64,000 nucleotides of DNA from Bryobacterales bacterium (GTDB taxonomy: Bacteria > Acidobacteriota > Terriglobia > Bryobacterales > UBA6623): the NCBI GenBank assembly GCA_028819215.1, contig JAPPMG010000100.1, positions 62,001 through 126,000 on the forward strand. Direction: 5' to 3'. A model generated the notes under the pieces. The model was given only the letters and a program-made list of their open reading frames with translations, searched no databases and was not told the origin of the DNA. The stretch's first letter is position 1. Each line of letters opens with the position of its first letter. This document shows positions 60,595-64,000 of the stretch, in pieces. Both the position numbers and the translations under genes were made by a program.

Positions 60595-63500
60595 CTACCA
60601 GATGAAGCGGCCGCTGTACTGCCACTCGCGACCGAAGTGCGTGCGCACCTTGCTGGCGACACGGCCAAAGTTGCCGCTGTTCACGTTGGTGGTCGGATTG
60701 GCGCCCATGAAGCTGTTCGTGAGGTTGTACGATTCCATGCGGAACTCGAACTCGAGCCTCTCCGAAATGCGGGTCCGCTTTGCGAAGACCATGTCGAGGT
60801 TCGAGAAGCGGGGCCCGTGGACACCTGGGTAGCTCCAAGGGTTCGACCGTCGCGTGAAGGGTGCTAGGTTCGAGAAGGCGTCGGTGTTGAACATTCTCTC
60901 CCTGGTCGGGTTGGAGATGGCCGGGTCGCCGCTGACTTGCAGGCCACCGAATCGGAGCAGTTCGCCGCCGACGTAGGTGTACAGCCAACTGAGCTGCCAG
61001 CCACCGATGATCTTCTCCGCCACGCCGCTGAGGTTCGATCCCACGGGCTTGTTTCGCCCGATCGGCAGCTCGTAAATGCCCGCCAGGGTGAACTTGTGGC
61101 GGCCCCGGACGTCGTCTTGGAAGGTGAAACGCTGGTCAACTTCGTCGACTTCGTCGTAGAAGTCCTCGTTGCGGGCCCGGTGGAAGTTGTACCCCATGAT
61201 GAAGTTGAAGCCGTTGGCGAAGGGCCTTTGAAGCTGCAACTGCAGGGAGTTGTAGCGCTCCCGGCGTCCCGGGAAGACGTGCTCGATGATGCCGCCACTT
61301 AGGAAGTGCGGGTAGGGAGTGAGCAGATCTCTCACCCGGATGTTCCGCCGGCTTGCCAGAGGGCCGGGCATGATCTCTTGGGGCACCCCGTAGAACGGGT
61401 TCGGCGTGGCCCTGTTGATCGCGCTGCCGTGCTGGAAGCCGATCCGCGGGTCCAGCAGGTTGTGGCGCCGGTCGTAAGGCTGGTTGCTGCCGAAGTTCGT
61501 AAAGAAGGTCGCATCCAGAACGATGCGGCTGACGATCTCTCTTTGCAGAGAGAAGTTAAACCGGTCATTGACGCCCGCCGTCCAGTCTTGGTGGAAGAAT
61601 CGCGCCTCGTTCGAACCTAGCGTGGCGAAGCGGCCGAAGCGCTGGCCGAACGGTTCCGGTAGCGGATTGGGGTGGGCACCGCCGGTGGGGAAGGGGTCGC
61701 CGAAGTATGCGCGGGGCGTGCCGTTGATCGACGAAAGCGGACTCCCCTCGATCTCGTAGCCCGGATAGGGCGTACTTCCGAGAATGTCGAGGCCGCGGTC
61801 GGAAGCGCCGCCGCCCTTCTCTTGGATGGGTGGCGTGGCGTATCGCGAGTAGCCGATGCGCAGGGCCGTGCGCTCGTTCAGCCTGATGGCTAAGCCGGCG
61901 CGTGGCAGGAACAGATTGGTCTGGCCGCTCCATGCGTAGGGGTGGCTGGAGTCGGTGAACACCCAAGCTCCGAGCAGGTTGAACGGAGTGGTCCGCATCG
62001 CCAATATGTCTGACGGGACGTAGTTCATCGCCCCGGCTAGCTCGGGAAGCCCCTGGTTGAAGTCGAGGTATCGGGAAAGCCGGTACTCGGGATCCCGCAT
62101 CGGGGTCTCGTACTCGTAGCGCAGGCCCAGGTTGAGGGTGACGCGGGAGTTCAGCTTGTAGTCGTCCTGGATGAAGAAGCCGAACACATCGATCCGTGGG
62201 CGGTTGACCGCTACCGTCCTTGCCCTGCTCCAGTTGCCGTCCTGCATCACGCCGAGCAGCATCGAGGCCCAGGCGTGACCCAGTTCGCCGGTGTTGGGGC
62301 TGTTGGCCGTGTCGGCCGTGGGGTTCGCGTTGAAGCGGAACCGCATGCCGCGCGGGCGCGCCGCCAGTACCAGCTGCTTGCGGTACTGGCCGCCGATCTT
62401 GATGTAGTGGCGGCCCATCTGCTTCGAAACCTTGGCTTCTAGGTTCCATGTCGAGGGCTCCTGGAACCAGAAGCCCGAACGTCCGAACGAGGTGGTCGCG
62501 TCGGCGTCGACCCGGATCTCCGGGAAGTGCACGGCGGGGATGTCCCGCACGTGCGACGCGTACCAAGGATTGTTCGGCCACAGGTCTGCCAGGCCCGCCT
62601 CGCCGATCTCGGCCTGAGGCGTGTAGAACGAGTCGGTGATCTTCGACCATGAGCCGCGCATGTTGAACACGGTCGTCGGCGAGATGGTCCAGACGATGTC
62701 GCCGGATGCCTGCACGCTGTTGCGGGCGCTGCCCTGGCGGCGCTGGGCCACCGAGCCGGAGTAGTCCGGCTCGCTCTGGGTGGTGTGGAAGCGGCTGACG
62801 CGGCCGAAGATCTTGACGTTGTCACTGACGTTGTAGTCGGTCCGGTTCGTGAGGTTCCAATAGTCGAACGTGATCGGGAAGACGAGGCGGAAGTTGTTCG
62901 CTCCCGAGGCGTTGTCACCGGCGTTGTTCGGCTCCCAGGTCTTGTCCAGAACCCGCAGCGATGTCGGATCGAACCGGCTTGACGGGATGCGGTTGTCCGG
63001 GAACTGCGACCGGTTGTTACCGTCCGGATCGGTCGTCAGCGGGTCAAAGATCTGCCGCAGACTCCCCCGGCGGTTCAGGCTGTTGGAAAAGTCGCCGCCG
63101 CGCTCTCCAGCACGCGGCAGGGTCAGGCGGACCGTGCTGGGGGAGCGCACGTCTTGGGCCTCGTACGCAAAGTAGTTGAACACCTTGTTCTTGACGATCG
63201 GGTTTCCGGAGCTGACGCCCCAGACACTGCGGCGCACCACGCTCTTCTGCGAGCTCAGGGCGTTGGGTCGCGCGTTCAGGACGGGATTCCGCCCGAAGTA
63301 GTAGGCGGTTCCGTGCCAGTCGTTGGTGCCGCTCTTCATCTGCACCGAGACGATTCCGCCCGCACTATGGCCGTACTCGGCGTCCGTGGCGTTCTGCTGG
63401 ACGTTCACCTCCGAGACCGCGTCCATCGGCGGGGTGTACACGCCCTTGGCTCCGACGAGCTGGGGCACGCCGTCCATCAGCACGTTGTTGCGGGTGGACG

Positions 63501-64000
63501 TGTTGCCGCCGACGTCCAGCTGGCTCATCGCCCAGTGGTGGTACGGCGCGTTCTCGGCGCCTCCGCGGTAGTTCACGGCCGGATCGAGTGCCGCCAGCAT
63601 GTAGGGATTGCGGTTGAGCAACGGCAGTTCCTGCGACATCTTGGTGTCGAGCGTGGTTTCCATGGTCGTCGTAGTGAACTGCACGGCGACCGGTGCCTCC
63701 TCGACCGTCACGGTCTCAGTGACCGCACCCAGTTCTAGGGCGGCGTCGACCGTGATGTCGGCCCGGGTCTGCACCAAGATATTCTGCTGCTGGAATGTGC
63801 GGAACCCTTCCGACTCGACGGTGATCGTGTACGTGCCGGGCAGCACGAAATCGAATAGGTACTGGCCAGCCGCGCTGGTCTGTGCCGACGAAGCGATGTT
63901 CGTGTTGTCGTTGGACAGCGTAACGTTCGCGCCTGGGATGACCGCTCCCGATGCGTCGGCCACTGTGCCGCCGATCTTCCCGCGCAGGTCTTGGGCGGGC
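60595..64000 (-). CDS. TonB-dependent receptor (Oar-like), 5' end outside the window
   Basis: VADASGAVIPGANVTLSNDNTNI, plug LPLLNRNPYMLAALDPAVNYRGG, VQMKSGTNDWHG; frame continues open to the window edge. Confidence 0.93.
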   Translation of the reverse strand, partial: PAQDLRGKIGGTVADASGAVIPGANVTLSNDNTNIASSAQTSAAGQYLFDFVLPGTYTITVESEGFRTFQQQNILVQTRADITVDAALELGAVTETVTVEEAPVAVQFTTTTMETTLDTKMSQELPLLNRNPYMLAALDPAVNYRGGAENAPYHHWAMSQLDVGGNTSTRNNVLMDGVPQLVGAKGVYTPPMDAVSEVNVQQNATDAEYGHSAGGIVSVQMKSGTNDWHGTAYYFGRNPVLNARPNALSSQKSVVRRSVWGVSSGNPIVKNKVFNYFAYEAQDVRSPSTVRLTLPRAGERGGDFSNSLNRRGSLRQIFDPLTTDPDGNNRSQFPDNRIPSSRFDPTSLRVLDKTWEPNNAGDNASGANNFRLVFPITFDYWNLTNRTDYNVSDNVKIFGRVSRFHTTQSEPDYSGSVAQRRQGSARNSVQASGDIVWTISPTTVFNMRGSWSKITDSFYTPQAEIGEAGLADLWPNNPWYASHVRDIPAVHFPEIRVDADATTSFGRSGFWFQEPSTWNLEAKVSKQMGRHYIKIGGQYRKQLVLAARPRGMRFRFNANPTADTANSPNTGELGHAWASMLLGVMQDGNWSRARTVAVNRPRIDVFGFFIQDDYKLNSRVTLNLGLRYEYETPMRDPEYRLSRYLDFNQGLPELAGAMNYVPSDILAMRTTPFNLLGAWVFTDSSHPYAWSGQTNLFLPRAGLAIRLNERTALRIGYSRYATPPIQEKGGGASDRGLDILGSTPYPGYEIEGSPLSSINGTPRAYFGDPFPTGGAHPNPLPEPFGQRFGRFATLGSNEARFFHQDWTAGVNDRFNFSLQREIVSRIVLDATFFTNFGSNQPYDRRHNLLDPRIGFQHGSAINRATPNPFYGVPQEIMPGPLASRRNIRVRDLLTPYPHFLSGGIIEHVFPGRRERYNSLQLQLQRPFANGFNFIMGYNFHRARNEDFYDEVDEVDQRFTFQDDVRGRHKFTLAGIYELPIGRNKPVGSNLSGVAEKIIGGWQLSWLYTYVGGELLRFGGLQVSGDPAISNPTRERMFNTDAFSNLAPFTRRSNPWSYPGVHGPRFSNLDMVFAKRTRISERLEFEFRMESYNLTNSFMGANPTTNVNSGNFGRVASKVRTHFGREWQYSGRFIW

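Overview
Chromosomal window, high GC, read as coming from an Acidobacteriota-like bacterium (inference from several Oar-like TonB-dependent receptors with CarboxypepD_reg N-termini, ASPIC/UnbV proteins, and DUF1549/DUF1553 + DUF1501 pairs). About 30 intact genes are recognisable: four divergent secreted sulfatases, three large TonB-dependent receptors (one cut by the window end), two DUF1553-DUF1501 modules, a uvrB-coaBC-UDG4 run, a secreted S33 hydrolase-NatA-NatB operon, a KamA-family radical SAM protein, a GH3 glycosidase, a PI-PLC-like protein, a 7-CXXCH cytochrome, a DUF3604 protein with a propeller-like N-terminus, an exonuclease-BRCT protein, and one tRNA-Val(GAC). The ordinary genes are interrupted by decayed DNA: two adjacent truncated toxin-antitoxin loci (about 2.0-3.2 kb), a frameshifted IS1595-type transposase joined to a truncated TonB receptor (33.7-34.6 kb), an internally deleted IS1380-type element with CTAG target duplications lying on the stop codon of a pfkB gene (54.8-56.3 kb), and a hydrolase remnant (23.4-23.7 kb). 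No CRISPR array, rRNA or prophage was seen. I do not see a clear-cut new defence or RNA system. The best leads for new biology are a divergent TonB receptor/toroid-like enzyme pair (40.4-45.3 kb), a D-2-hydroxyacid dehydrogenase with a secretion signal, and leader or operator hairpins at 17.65 kb and 45.66 kb. All family calls come from motif recognition by eye; no searches were run.
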